From Bordetella parapertussis (GTDB taxonomy: Bacteria > Pseudomonadota > Gammaproteobacteria > Burkholderiales > Burkholderiaceae_B): 48,439 nucleotides of DNA. The stretch covers positions 1-48,439 of the forward strand of contig CAMBFI010000018.1 in the NCBI GenBank assembly GCA_945865935.1, written 5' to 3'. This document shows, piece by piece, positions 8,797 through 16,578 of this stretch. The notes below the pieces were generated by a model that saw only the letters and a list, made by a program, of their open reading frames with translations, was not told where the DNA came from and ran no database searches. The position numbers were made by a program, and so were the translations under genes. The first letter of the stretch is position 1, and each line of letters starts with the position of its first letter.

Positions 8797-9603
8797 CTAG
8801 CCGCAGCGTACCGACATACCGCCGTCCACCACGATCTCGGTTCCCGTCACAAAACGCGCTTCATCCGAAGCCAAGAACACGGCAGCATTAGCCGTATCAC
8901 GCCCGTCTCCCATAAAAGGTAGAGGGATGCGCGCCTGACGTTGCTCAAGCAGCTTTGCCACATCACCGCCTGCACGTTGGCCAGCGAGCCGGCTTTCAAC
9001 TAGAGGTGTATGCAGCTGACCTGGGATGATCGTGTTGACGCGAATGCCTTTCTTTGCGTACTGCACGGCAACCACGCGTGAGAGTTGAATCACCCCCGCC
9101 TTGGTTGCCGCATACGCGACTTGAGCAGAACCTGTCCAGCGAATCCCTGATGTCGAGGCGAGGTTCACAATCGCGCCTGAACCTTGTTTTTCCATAATTG
9201 GGAGGACATATTTACAAGTTAAGAACACGCTCTTTAAGTTTGTGTCGACTTGTGAATCCCATACATCTTCGGCCATCTCAACGGGACCGCCTGCGGCCGA
9301 GCCTCCGACGTTGTTCACCAGAATATCAATGCGGCCATAGCGTTTCATGCAGGCGTCGACCGCATCCGAAATGCTTTGGCTGCTCGTCACATCGCAAAAT
9401 CCCGTCTCCATCGTGCCACCCACTTCTTTGACACGTTCGAGGGTTTCTTTCATGCGATCGAGTTCACGATCGACACCAAACAGTTGTGCACCCTCCTCGG
9501 CAAAGCGGGTGGCTGTTGCACGACCGTTCCCCCAGCCTGGGCCAACAGAGCCCGCACCAAATATCAAGGCAATTTTGCCTGCAAGACGTCCTGAACCTGA
9601 CAT
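8797..9603 (-). CDS. Short-chain dehydrogenase/reductase (SDR)
   Basis: Classical SDR oxidoreductase (268 aa). The cofactor loop is GAGSVGPGWGNGRA, a longer variant of TGxxxGxG, near residues 16-29. It has NNVGG (NNAG-type), a catalytic Ser in NLASTSG, YAATK (Tyr/Lys) near 165, and the C-terminal VTGTEIVVDGGMSVR. It lies between a Bug receptor and a LigI-like amidohydrolase on the same strand, suggesting oxidation of a hydroxylated intermediate in a small catabolic operon. Substrate and NAD/NADP preference cannot be assigned. Confidence 0.85.
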   Translation of the reverse strand: MSGSGRLAGKIALIFGAGSVGPGWGNGRATATRFAEEGAQLFGVDRELDRMKETLERVKEVGGTMETGFCDVTSSQSISDAVDACMKRYGRIDILVNNVGGSAAGGPVEMAEDVWDSQVDTNLKSVFLTCKYVLPIMEKQGSGAIVNLASTSGIRWTGSAQVAYAATKAGVIQLSRVVAVQYAKKGIRVNTIIPGQLHTPLVESRLAGQRAGGDVAKLLEQRQARIPLPFMGDGRDTANAAVFLASDEARFVTGTEIVVDGGMSVRCG

Positions 9604-9633
9604 GATGTGATCCTTTCTTTAAACGATATAAAT

Positions 9634-10500
9634 TTAAGCGGAGAAACGATAGAGACGCATGGGGTTGCTCACCATCAGTTGATGCAGGACATCGGGCTTC
9701 GGTGCGATCTGCGCCAGCGCGCTCACCAAGACGCCATCGTCTGGCACGTGCGTGTGGTTAGGGTGAGGCCAGTCAGAACCCCAGACACAGCGGTCGGGAT
9801 AGTTGCGTACTAAGTAACGTGCGAAGGGGATGCCGTCGGCGTAAGGGGGGTGCGCGTCGATACGATCGATGCCGCTGACCTTCACCATAAAGCCTGGCAG
9901 CTCGAGCAAGCGGCAGAAGTCCTGAAAATGCGCGTGCTCAAGCCCAAGCTTCGCATCGATGCGGCCCATGTGATCCATCACGACCGGCACCGCCGATTGC
10001 TTGAGTAACGGCATCAAGTCTTTCGCGTACTGGGCGTGCAACTGCAATTGCATGTGCATGCCAAGCGGTTCAAGGCGTTTGGTAAACGCGATGATTTGCT
10101 CGGGTGTCTCGTGCACCTTGTAGCCCGGCATAAAGTGAAAGCGCACGCCTCTAAAGCCCACGGAGGCCAAACGCTTGAGCTCCGCGTCGGATACATCGAC
10201 TTGCACCAGTGCGACGCCCAAGTACCGCCCTGGGGCGGCAATCATGGCGTCTTCGACCACGCTGTTATCAAAACCGTGGAGCAGGGTGTTGACGATCACA
10301 CAGCGATCAATCCCCATTTTTTTGTGCCACGCAAACAAAGCTTCTTTGGGCGCATCCACGGGTGTGAAACCGCGCGACTCCGCATAGGGAAACTTGCTGC
10401 CCGGACCAAATACGTGCACGTGAGAATCGGTCGATCCCGTGGGCAGCTGGATGGTTGCTGCCGAGGGTTCGGGGTTGTATGTCAGGATGGGGGCAGTCAT
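9634..10500 (-). CDS. Amidohydrolase family 2 protein, 2-pyrone-4,6-dicarboxylate lactonase (LigI)-like
   Basis: TIM-barrel hydrolase (288 aa). The N-terminal metal motif is TDSHVHVFGP, the central segment VVMDHMGRI carries a conserved His, and the C-terminal VWGSDWPHPNHT carries the catalytic Asp. These are hallmarks of the PDC lactonase and galactarolactone isomerase branch. It is the first gene of a - strand trio with the SDR and the Bug receptor, consistent with lactone or dicarboxylate catabolism. No other lig genes are in the window, so the PDC substrate is only a possibility. Confidence 0.8.
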   Translation of the reverse strand: MTAPILTYNPEPSAATIQLPTGSTDSHVHVFGPGSKFPYAESRGFTPVDAPKEALFAWHKKMGIDRCVIVNTLLHGFDNSVVEDAMIAAPGRYLGVALVQVDVSDAELKRLASVGFRGVRFHFMPGYKVHETPEQIIAFTKRLEPLGMHMQLQLHAQYAKDLMPLLKQSAVPVVMDHMGRIDAKLGLEHAHFQDFCRLLELPGFMVKVSGIDRIDAHPPYADGIPFARYLVRNYPDRCVWGSDWPHPNHTHVPDDGVLVSALAQIAPKPDVLHQLMVSNPMRLYRFSA

Positions 10501-10610
10501 GTTGCGGTGAATCCTTGTCTCGGGTTGCGTCTAGGGTCTATAAGCCCCTCTTTACGCGACCTATTTTGACACGCAGGCGAGCCTCGATGTCTGCGTGCAG
10601 ATCAAAAAAA

Positions 10611-10619
10611 TGCTAGAAT
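10611..10619 (+). promoter_or_regulatory. Extended -10 promoter upstream of tRNA-Met
   Basis: The string TGCTAGAAT matches an extended -10 element (TGn followed by TAGAAT) about 54 bases before the tRNA. A TTGACA at 10566-10571 is too far upstream (42-base gap) to be its -35 box. Confidence 0.35.
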
Positions 10620-10672
10620 TTTGGTCTTTGGTGTGCAGAAATCAGCCTTTTCAAGGCGAATTCGCCCCAAAT

Positions 10673-10749
10673 GGCGCATTAGCTCAGCCGGTTAGAGCGA
10701 CGGAATCATAATCCGCAGGTCCCCTGTTCGAATCAGGGATGCGCCACCA
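10673..10749 (+). tRNA. tRNA-Met (CAU), elongator type; left attachment site
   Basis: This is a complete 77-nt cloverleaf. The acceptor stem GGCGCAT pairs with ATGCGCC, the D-stem is GCTC/GAGC, the anticodon loop ATCATAA has anticodon CAT, the T-loop is TTCGAAT, and CCA is encoded. The anticodon loop matches elongator tRNA-Met rather than the initiator; tRNA-Ile2 (lysidine) is the alternative. Its last 49 bases (10701-10749) are repeated exactly at 11569-11617, which marks it as the target of a small integrated segment. Confidence 0.93.
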
Positions 10750-10842
10750 AAACTATCAATAAAATCAAATTCTTATTTGGATTGGACTATATTGTCGCGG
10801 TTGGCAAGCGTGTCTGGTGGGCATAAAATAGCCATAATTGGC

Positions 10843-11379
10843 ATGGCCTTCAAATATCAGCTGAACTTGAAAAAAATAATTATCATTGCAGGGTCCAACG
10901 GCGCGGGCAAAACAACTTTTGCACGTGACTTTTTGCCGAGAGAAGCACACACCCTAAGGTTTATTAATGCGGATTTGATCGCTGCGGGTTTGGCGCCATT
11001 TAATCCAGAAACCGCTTCCATGAAGGCTGCTCGGCTGATGCTAAAGGAGATTGATGCTTGCGTCGCCAGTGGCGAAAGCTTTGCATTCGAAACAACGCTC
11101 TCTGGTTTAACCTATTTGACTAAGATTGAATCTTGGCATCGACTCGGTTACCAAATAAAATTATGGTTTTTATCTTTACCGAATGCTGATGTTGCAGTTC
11201 AGCGAGTGGCTAGCAGGGTAGCGCAGGGCGGACACGATATTCCCGAACCTGTTATTCGTAGACGTTTCAAAGCGGGGCTGAATAATTTTCATACTCGTTA
11301 TAGCAAGGTCGTAGACTCTTGGACTCTTTTTGACAGTTATGTGCACCCTCCTAAGCCAATTGATTGGAGCAGTAGATGA
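10843..11379 (+). CDS. Zeta-toxin-like P-loop kinase
   Basis: Small ATPase (178 aa) of the zeta toxin/AAA_33 group; characterised members phosphorylate UDP-N-acetylglucosamine or related small molecules. Walker A GSNGAGKT is at residues 17-24, INADLIA follows near 41, and AFETTLSG near 81-88 is the typical substrate-loop segment. I start at ATG 10843; an in-frame TTG at 10777 would add 22 residues lacking family similarity. The next ORF overlaps the stop (ATGA), a typical toxin-antitoxin arrangement. That it is toxic is inferred from family and context. Confidence 0.75.
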   Translation: MAFKYQLNLKKIIIIAGSNGAGKTTFARDFLPREAHTLRFINADLIAAGLAPFNPETASMKAARLMLKEIDACVASGESFAFETTLSGLTYLTKIESWHRLGYQIKLWFLSLPNADVAVQRVASRVAQGGHDIPEPVIRRRFKAGLNNFHTRYSKVVDSWTLFDSYVHPPKPIDWSSR

Positions 11380-11579
11380 ATCCAAAAGACATACGCACGT
11401 CTTCTGATCCTGATCAAGCTGGGTCCTACGCCGCCATGTTGAGAGCCGCGCGTTCGGCTGAGGATCTTGCAATAAAGACCAATACCTACATTTTGGTATC
11501 AATCGATGGCAAAGACGTGCGGCTGACGGCGGAAGATTTAATCAAAAGGCGTAACGCTCTTGGCACCGCGGAATCATAA
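11376..11579 (+). CDS. Putative antitoxin partner of the zeta-like kinase
   Basis: A 67-aa polar protein with a start overlapping the kinase stop. I do not recognise a named family; the C-terminal segment ILVSIDGKDVRLTAEDLIKRR looks like a small beta-hairpin plus helix. Its last codons (Glu, Ser) and the TAA stop are supplied by the duplicated tRNA sequence: the TAA is the last three bases of the anticodon loop. The gene end therefore depends on the integration site. The antitoxin role is inferred from position only. A decayed stretch resembling its codons 8-13 region (11397-11414) is found at 40881-40898. Confidence 0.55.
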   Translation: MNPKDIRTSSDPDQAGSYAAMLRAARSAEDLAIKTNTYILVSIDGKDVRLTAEDLIKRRNALGTAES

Positions 11580-11617
11580 TCCGCAGGTCCCCTGTTCGAA
11601 TCAGGGATGCGCCACCA
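11569..11617 (+). repeat. 49-bp duplicate of the tRNA-Met 3' end (right attachment site)
   Basis: It is identical to 10701-10749 from CGGAATC through CCACCA. It starts inside the anticodon stem and includes the whole T-arm and the 3' acceptor strand with CCA. It is not a functional tRNA because the 5' acceptor strand and D-arm are missing. Confidence 0.92.
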
Positions 11618-11754
11618 CTAAAAACAGCGTAAACCATCTCGCCCGAGCAATACGAATCGGCAATCATCAGGGTTATACCGAATACACTTGACGTGTAGTC
11701 TCCCCTCATTTGAGGTTATCGTTCCTCATTGAATTTAAAAACTCGGAGACTCTC

Positions 11755-12723
11755 TTGAAAAATTTAATACACGCGCTCGCGGCGATAGCGCTAGTTTTTT
11801 CTTCAGGGGCGGGCTTCGCGCAAGACTACCCCAATAAACCCATTAAATGGATTGTCCCGTACACCCCAGGGGGCTACACCGACAACGTCACTCGCTTGGT
11901 GACGGCTCGCATGGCGACAATCCTGGGGCAGCCGATCATCATCGAGAACAAGCCTGGCGCTAATTCAATTATCGGTGTCGATCAGGCCACCAAAGCCGCG
12001 CCCGATGGTTACACCATGCTCACGACTATCACCGCACATGCCGCCAACGTCACGCTGTACGAAGGCAAGTTGCCGTTTGATCCTTACCAGTCGTTAATAC
12101 CGATCTCTCTGGTGACGACTACGCCTCTGGTGCTGTCCGTTAACAAGGATTTGCCTGTCAAATCAATCGGCGAGTTAATTGCCTATGCCAAAGCCAATCC
12201 AGACAAACTCTCGTTCGGCTCCTCGGGGGTAGGCGCAGCCGCTCACCTGACCTCTGAACTACTGAAGTACACCTCTGGCATCAATATGGTTCATGTCCCC
12301 TACAAAGGAACGGCCCCAGCGTTGACTGACTTGATGTCTAACAGCATCCAGGTATTAGTCGATGCGCCAAGCGGTGTCGGCGCAAATATTCGTGCCGGTA
12401 AGATTAAAGCTTTGGCGGTTTTCGCGGATAAGCGCCTGGCGAGCTACCCCGATGTGCCTACGGTTGTTGAGTCGGGCGGCCCTAAAATTGAGTCCTCGAG
12501 TTGGGTGATGTTTTTTGCACCGGCAGGCACTCCTAAGGCGATTGTTGATAAGTTGTCGCTAGCGGTCAGAGAGTCGCTGAAATCCGAAGAGCTTATCAAA
12601 CGCCTTTCAGATCAAGGAATTATCACGGTTGGTAGCACGCCCGCCGAGGCAGATGCGTTTCTAAAGGCTGAAATCGCGAAGTGGGGCAACCTGATTAAAA
12701 CAGTCGGTGTGAAGGCCGAATAA
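11755..12723 (+). CDS. Bug/TctC-family solute receptor
   Basis: Second orphan Bug receptor (322 aa if begun at TTG 11755, which follows a CGGAGAC ribosome site; an in-frame TTG at 11710 would add 15 residues). The signal peptide starts KNLIHALAAIALVF and is cleaved near GFAQ-D. The family motifs KWIVPYTPGGYTDNVTR, IIENKPGANSIIG, VHVPYKGTAPALTDLM and FFAPAGTPK are clear. A fragment of its 3' region is repeated at 14136-14190. No transporter membrane genes are adjacent. Confidence 0.85.
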   Translation: MKNLIHALAAIALVFSSGAGFAQDYPNKPIKWIVPYTPGGYTDNVTRLVTARMATILGQPIIIENKPGANSIIGVDQATKAAPDGYTMLTTITAHAANVTLYEGKLPFDPYQSLIPISLVTTTPLVLSVNKDLPVKSIGELIAYAKANPDKLSFGSSGVGAAAHLTSELLKYTSGINMVHVPYKGTAPALTDLMSNSIQVLVDAPSGVGANIRAGKIKALAVFADKRLASYPDVPTVVESGGPKIESSSWVMFFAPAGTPKAIVDKLSLAVRESLKSEELIKRLSDQGIITVGSTPAEADAFLKAEIAKWGNLIKTVGVKAE

Positions 12724-12772
12724 TTTTGCTACGACACGAAGTTGCGCCGGACTTAACGAGAGGCTAGACCAA

Positions 12773-12809
12773 CCGTACGCCTAACGAAATCGCGTACGGG
12801 GCTCTTTTT
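12773..12809 (+). terminator. Rho-independent terminator after the Bug receptor gene
   Basis: An 8-bp perfect stem, CCGTACGC (12773-12780) with GCGTACGG (12792-12799), is followed by a T-rich run at 12803-12809. Confidence 0.75.
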
Positions 12810-12820
12810 GCCCGCAAATT

Positions 12821-13279
12821 ATGTTCAAACAGGGGCCCGTGCAGTCGTCAATTGCTACCGCTATCTTGAATCGCCCCGATAAAAACACAGCCTGCCCCTG
12901 CGGTCGTATGCAGGGCAAGCGTAGCTTGTCTTTCGAGCAGTGCTGTCAACGCTATCTAGATCATTTTGATTCGGTACCAGCCCCCGATGCAGAGAGCTTG
13001 ATGCGCTCGCGCTACTCGGCCTTTGTGCTGCAACACGCCAGCTACTTATTGAAAACTTGGTTTCCTAGTCATCGTCCTGTCCAGTTAGATTTTGATGACA
13101 GGGTGAAGTGGCTAGGATTGCAGGTCAAGGCGCACCGCGTACTAGATTCTGAGCACGCCGAAGTGGAATTCGTCGCCCGCTCTCGTGCGCAGGGAAAAGC
13201 TTCGCGTTTGCACGAATTAAGCCGCTTTACTTTTCAAGACGGTCGTTGGTACTACGTTGACGGTGCGATGCTTGACTGA
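12821..13279 (+). CDS. YchJ/UPF0225-like SEC-C protein with a chimeric N-terminus
   Basis: 152-aa protein. The N-terminal SEC-C-like metal site CPCGR...QCC (around residues 26-44) is followed by LMRSRYSAFV and a C-terminal cystatin-like fold ending WYYVDGAMLD, as in UPF0225 family proteins. The second C-terminal SEC-C motif of E. coli YchJ is absent. The first ~22 residues do not belong to the family: bases 12839-12886 closely match 15808-15855, the start of the enoyl-CoA hydratase gene, and both encode VQSSIATxIxNRPxK. The N-terminus therefore appears to be a captured fragment. The true functional start may be further in, and the biochemical role of the family is unclear. Confidence 0.72.
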   Translation: MFKQGPVQSSIATAILNRPDKNTACPCGRMQGKRSLSFEQCCQRYLDHFDSVPAPDAESLMRSRYSAFVLQHASYLLKTWFPSHRPVQLDFDDRVKWLGLQVKAHRVLDSEHAEVEFVARSRAQGKASRLHELSRFTFQDGRWYYVDGAMLD

Positions 13280-13291
13280 GTGCATCTTAGA

Positions 13292-14065
13292 TTATTGAGT
13301 CCGAAGATAGGCTTTATTGGATATGGAAATCACCCCAATATATGGGCTACTAAATGTGAAAGCAATCAGACAAATTGGAGTAAGAACTGTAGTGGTTGCA
13401 ATGAACATCGCCACCACTAAAGACTTTGGTTTTGCTGCGTGAATAAATGCAACTGTGAGTAGAACAAGTAAAGCGAGTAATAAAATTCCGCTTATCCGTA
13501 AGGGGTGCACATCAAACGATGCATAGGCCAAACGGGTGCTGCGAGCGTTATTGACGATCTGGAAGGCATTCATTAGCACCTTCGATTCGGCACTATTGTT
13601 CAATTGATTAGCAGCCTTGAATACATCAGAACGCATCGCTATAAATTTTTCTATCGTCTCTGGGGCGTCTTTTCTGTCTGACGTTAGCGTTTGCCACTCT
13701 TCATCAATAATAGATTTTGCGTATATTCGAGTCGAAATGACTAGATTGTTGTCTTTTAGCTCCGGAATCGTACTGGCAAGGCTAATGATCTGGATGAGTC
13801 CCTGACTTTCAGTCTTGATGGCTTGTGACGCGATGTTGTAGTTTTCCCAAATTGAGGTGCCCATCAAGGCAGTGAATAAGGAAAATAATACAGCTGGTAA
13901 GCCAAAGAAAGGAGCCACAACTCCCTCATACTGCAGCATCAATGGCCGGGTTTTTGGCGATAAAAAAATGCGAGTAATGATCACCGCAATAGTGATAAAT
14001 ATAAAAATAATGAACAGGACTAACGTGATTTCGTCGTCAGCATTTATGTTTGGCATTTTGACCAC
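13292..14065 (-). CDS. DUF4239-like membrane protein
   Basis: 257-aa integral membrane protein with two N-terminal hydrophobic segments (about residues 16-35 and 50-70), a soluble, mostly helical middle region (about 75-185), and two C-terminal segments (about 192-210 and 217-240). This layout and the motif YEGVVAPFFGLPAVLFSLFTA agree with the DUF4239/bestrophin-like family of unknown function. The ATG three codons in is an equally good start. The gene runs against its neighbours and is more AT-rich than the surrounding DNA, suggesting separate acquisition. Confidence 0.6.
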   Translation of the reverse strand: MVKMPNINADDEITLVLFIIFIFITIAVIITRIFLSPKTRPLMLQYEGVVAPFFGLPAVLFSLFTALMGTSIWENYNIASQAIKTESQGLIQIISLASTIPELKDNNLVISTRIYAKSIIDEEWQTLTSDRKDAPETIEKFIAMRSDVFKAANQLNNSAESKVLMNAFQIVNNARSTRLAYASFDVHPLRISGILLLALLVLLTVAFIHAAKPKSLVVAMFIATTTVLTPICLIAFTFSSPYIGVISISNKAYLRTQ

Positions 14066-14135
14066 ACTGTTGATTAGCGTTGGTAATTCCGGCCGATTGG
14101 CACAACCATACCATCAATACCCCACTATTCCGTGG

Positions 14136-14190
14136 AATTGTTGATAAGTTGTCGCTAGCGTTCAGAGAATCGCTTCGTTTATCAAGAGGG
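14136..14190 (+). pseudogene. Remnant of a Bug/TctC gene 3' region
   Basis: Bases 14137-14175 nearly match 12541-12579 of the Bug receptor gene (ATTGTTGATAAGTTGTCGCT is identical) and then jump, by deletion, to a TTTATCAAGAGG segment equivalent to the codons for LIKR. It is followed by GGTCGTTGGTAC, which matches the 3' part of the ychJ-like gene (13242-13253). The stretch is noncoding debris of duplicated neighbours. Confidence 0.7.
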
Positions 14191-14271
14191 TCGTTGGTAC
14201 GACAGAGATGGCATATAGTAGCGACGGGCGCAGTGACGCGCACACCGTGTTAACTCTTTAGATTTGTCTCA

Positions 14272-15738
14272 ATGCCTACTCGTCTACCGCACCGATTTTT
14301 TATTCGTTCAGCCTTACTCGGGTTGATGACATTTTTGCTTGCATCGTGCACCACAGCACCGATTGTTTCGCGAGAGAAAACAACGGAGGCCTTGGTTCCC
14401 CAGCGCGCAGGTACCTTTGTGGGCAATCCCTCCGCTAAAGCCTATGCGCCTCGCTCGATTGATGACGTGTTGGCCCAGCAGGGGCCGTCGCTAAATCGCT
14501 ATGTAACGGCCGAGACAAATATCTTTGAATTTAAAGATGCTCGGCTGGTACAGCGTTTACAACAGAAGTGGGCCACCGCGAAGACCCAAGGTTTTAAGGT
14601 CGCGCATTTTGGTGATTCGTTGGTGCAGGGTGGTTATGCTGCCGAGATCGCTCGCAGTCGCCTCCAGAGCATAGCTGGGAGTGCAGGACGCGGCATGCTG
14701 TTTCCGTATTCGATCGCCAAGACTTATTCGCAAAATGACTATAGGTCGACGTTTACCGGCGAATGGGCTACTGCGAATAGTATTCAACAGACACCACGCT
14801 TACCGCTCGGCGTTTCTGGTTTTGTTGCTCGAACCAGTGGTGCAGAGGCTTCATTTACGTTGAATTTCGTGACGACTCCCGAACCTGGCAAGAAGCTCGT
14901 TAAGTTCTTTTATGTTGCGACCTCGACAGCGTTTACGTTACGCGTGCAGTCGGGTAATTTCGTACATGATGTTGTGGTGCCGAGCGGTGGTGCACAGCCA
15001 CGTTCGCAAATGCTTACCCTGAGTTTTCCTGAACTCTCTGACACGCTGCGGTTCGAACTCCGCAATGCAAGTCCGAATACCGGCAGTTATTTTGAAGTGT
15101 ATGGTGTCAGTGTTGAAAACACGACGCCGGGTGTGATGTATCACAACCTAGGGGTTGGCGGCGCCACCTACGGTGCGTTGCTTGCGCAAACATATTTTGA
15201 AGAACAGTCGGCGCAGCTAGCCCCGGACTTGATCGTGCTCGATTGGGGCACAAATGATCTCGTCTATAAAAATAGTATTGCACCCGACCTCGAAAAAATT
15301 ATGGTGCAGACCATCAAAAGGGTCAAGGCTCAGCATCCCCAGGCCGTGATCGTCATCACGTCCGCTCAGGACATGAATTTCAGAAGAAAAAACATCACGG
15401 CAGCGTGGGATTTTGCAGTCTTGGCTCGGCGCGTCGCCTTTGAAAATGATTGCCTGTTTTATGACTGGTATCGCGTGGCAGGGGGAAGAGGGGCGATGAC
15501 AATTTGGACGGCCTACGGTCTTGCCAGCACCGATAACATTCACTTGACCGGTTTAGGGTATGCAGTCAAGGGAGATCTGTTTGCGCAGTCTCTGTTAAAT
15601 ACGCTTGAGCGTTTCAAGCGCGAGCCATCGATTAAATCGTTAGACATACCAACAACAGTCAACACTCAACCCCATTCAGTGGTGGGTTGGTTAAAAGAGC
15701 TGTCACCTGCGCCAAACAAACGCATTTTTTATCGATAG
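14272..15738 (+). CDS. SGNH/GDSL-type hydrolase lipoprotein
   Basis: 488-aa exported esterase/acyl-hydrolase-like protein. The lipobox LLASC (Cys26) predicts membrane anchoring by lipidation. Block I is FGDSLVQGG (Ser116), block III is DWGTNDL (Asn328), and block V is DNIHLTGLGY (Asp421, His424). These give a complete SGNH catalytic set; the ~180-residue insertion between blocks I and III looks like a beta-rich domain. A polysaccharide or peptidoglycan O-acetyl substrate is plausible for this architecture but unproven. A deleted second copy exists at 42481-42996. Confidence 0.78.
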   Translation: MPTRLPHRFFIRSALLGLMTFLLASCTTAPIVSREKTTEALVPQRAGTFVGNPSAKAYAPRSIDDVLAQQGPSLNRYVTAETNIFEFKDARLVQRLQQKWATAKTQGFKVAHFGDSLVQGGYAAEIARSRLQSIAGSAGRGMLFPYSIAKTYSQNDYRSTFTGEWATANSIQQTPRLPLGVSGFVARTSGAEASFTLNFVTTPEPGKKLVKFFYVATSTAFTLRVQSGNFVHDVVVPSGGAQPRSQMLTLSFPELSDTLRFELRNASPNTGSYFEVYGVSVENTTPGVMYHNLGVGGATYGALLAQTYFEEQSAQLAPDLIVLDWGTNDLVYKNSIAPDLEKIMVQTIKRVKAQHPQAVIVITSAQDMNFRRKNITAAWDFAVLARRVAFENDCLFYDWYRVAGGRGAMTIWTAYGLASTDNIHLTGLGYAVKGDLFAQSLLNTLERFKREPSIKSLDIPTTVNTQPHSVVGWLKELSPAPNKRIFYR

Positions 15739-15780
15739 CGCAAGACTCTTAAGAGGTGCGCCCAAAAATAAGGCAATATT

Positions 15781-16572
15781 ATGGAATACAAACTAATTAA
15801 TATGGATGTGCAGTCGTCGATCGCCACCATCATTTTTAATCGCCCCGAGAAGCGCAATGCGATGAGCGACGACATGCGCTCGGAATTCATTCATGCGCTC
15901 GAGCGTATCTCTGTCGATAAGGGCATCCGTGCCTTGGTCATCACCGGGTCGGGCAAAGGCTTTAGCGCTGGTGGTGACATTGCCGGTATGGAAAAGCGCA
16001 TGAGCGCACCCGTGGGCGAGATTGCCTTTAACGGCTGGCACAGACAGCAGCGCGTGCACCATACCCAAACACTGCTGCACACGATGCCCAAGCCCACGAT
16101 TGCTGCGGTCAACGGTGCCGCCTCTGGCCTGGGTGCCGACACCGCCTTGGCATGTGATTTCTTGATCGGTAGCGAATACGCCAACTTCACCTGGTCTTAC
16201 ATCAACCGCGGGATCATTCCTGACGGCGGCGGCATGTACTTCTTGCCGCGTCGTGTCAGCCTGTCGATGGCCAAACAATTGATTTTTTCTGGCCGTCGTG
16301 TGGATGCCGATGAAGCTCTGTCGCTCGGAATCCTTGATCGCAAAACCTCAAGCGAGACCTTGCTGGCCGACGCGCAAGCCTGGGCTGCAGAGATGAGCCG
16401 TGGTTCTGCTACAGCCTTAGCGCTGTCCAAGACAATTTTGAATGAGTCCTACGAGTCCACCGCGCATCAAGTTTTTGCGCAGGGTAGTCAGGCCCAAGGT
16501 ATTTGCTACACCAGCACAGAACATCGCAATGCTGTGTTGGCGTTTCTCGAAGCGAATAGCAAAAAAGGTTGA
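15781..16572 (+). CDS. Enoyl-CoA hydratase/isomerase family protein
   Basis: Crotonase-fold protein (263 aa) acting on acyl-CoA thioesters. The N-terminal IIFNRPEKRNAMSDDM, the oxyanion-hole segments SAGGDIAGM (near 61-69) and NGAASGLGADTALACD (near 115-130), and GIIPDGGG (near 143-150) are typical. It is 6 bases upstream of an ADP-forming acyl-CoA synthetase, so the pair probably activates and processes a carboxylic acid. Fragments of its 5' end are copied at 12839-12886 and 43001-43046. Confidence 0.85.
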   Translation: MEYKLINMDVQSSIATIIFNRPEKRNAMSDDMRSEFIHALERISVDKGIRALVITGSGKGFSAGGDIAGMEKRMSAPVGEIAFNGWHRQQRVHHTQTLLHTMPKPTIAAVNGAASGLGADTALACDFLIGSEYANFTWSYINRGIIPDGGGMYFLPRRVSLSMAKQLIFSGRRVDADEALSLGILDRKTSSETLLADAQAWAAEMSRGSATALALSKTILNESYESTAHQVFAQGSQAQGICYTSTEHRNAVLAFLEANSKKG

Positions 16573-16578
16573 TGCAAG

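Larger units (their letters stand above)
10701..11617 (+). mobile_element. tRNA-anchored micro-island carrying a zeta-like toxin pair
   Basis: The segment is bounded by two identical 49-bp copies of the tRNA-Met 3' portion (10701-10749 and 11569-11617). Only two genes lie between the repeats: a zeta-like P-loop kinase and a 67-codon partner. There is no integrase, so the unit is either a non-autonomous element mobilised in trans or the deleted remains of a larger island. The left copy keeps the tRNA intact. A third, decayed copy of the tRNA end lies at 40905-40942. Confidence 0.7.

Noticed and set aside
10561-10619. TTGACA (10566) and TAGAAT (10614) as a promoter pair
   Set aside because: The spacing is 42 bases, far from the usual 16-18; only the extended -10 is retained.
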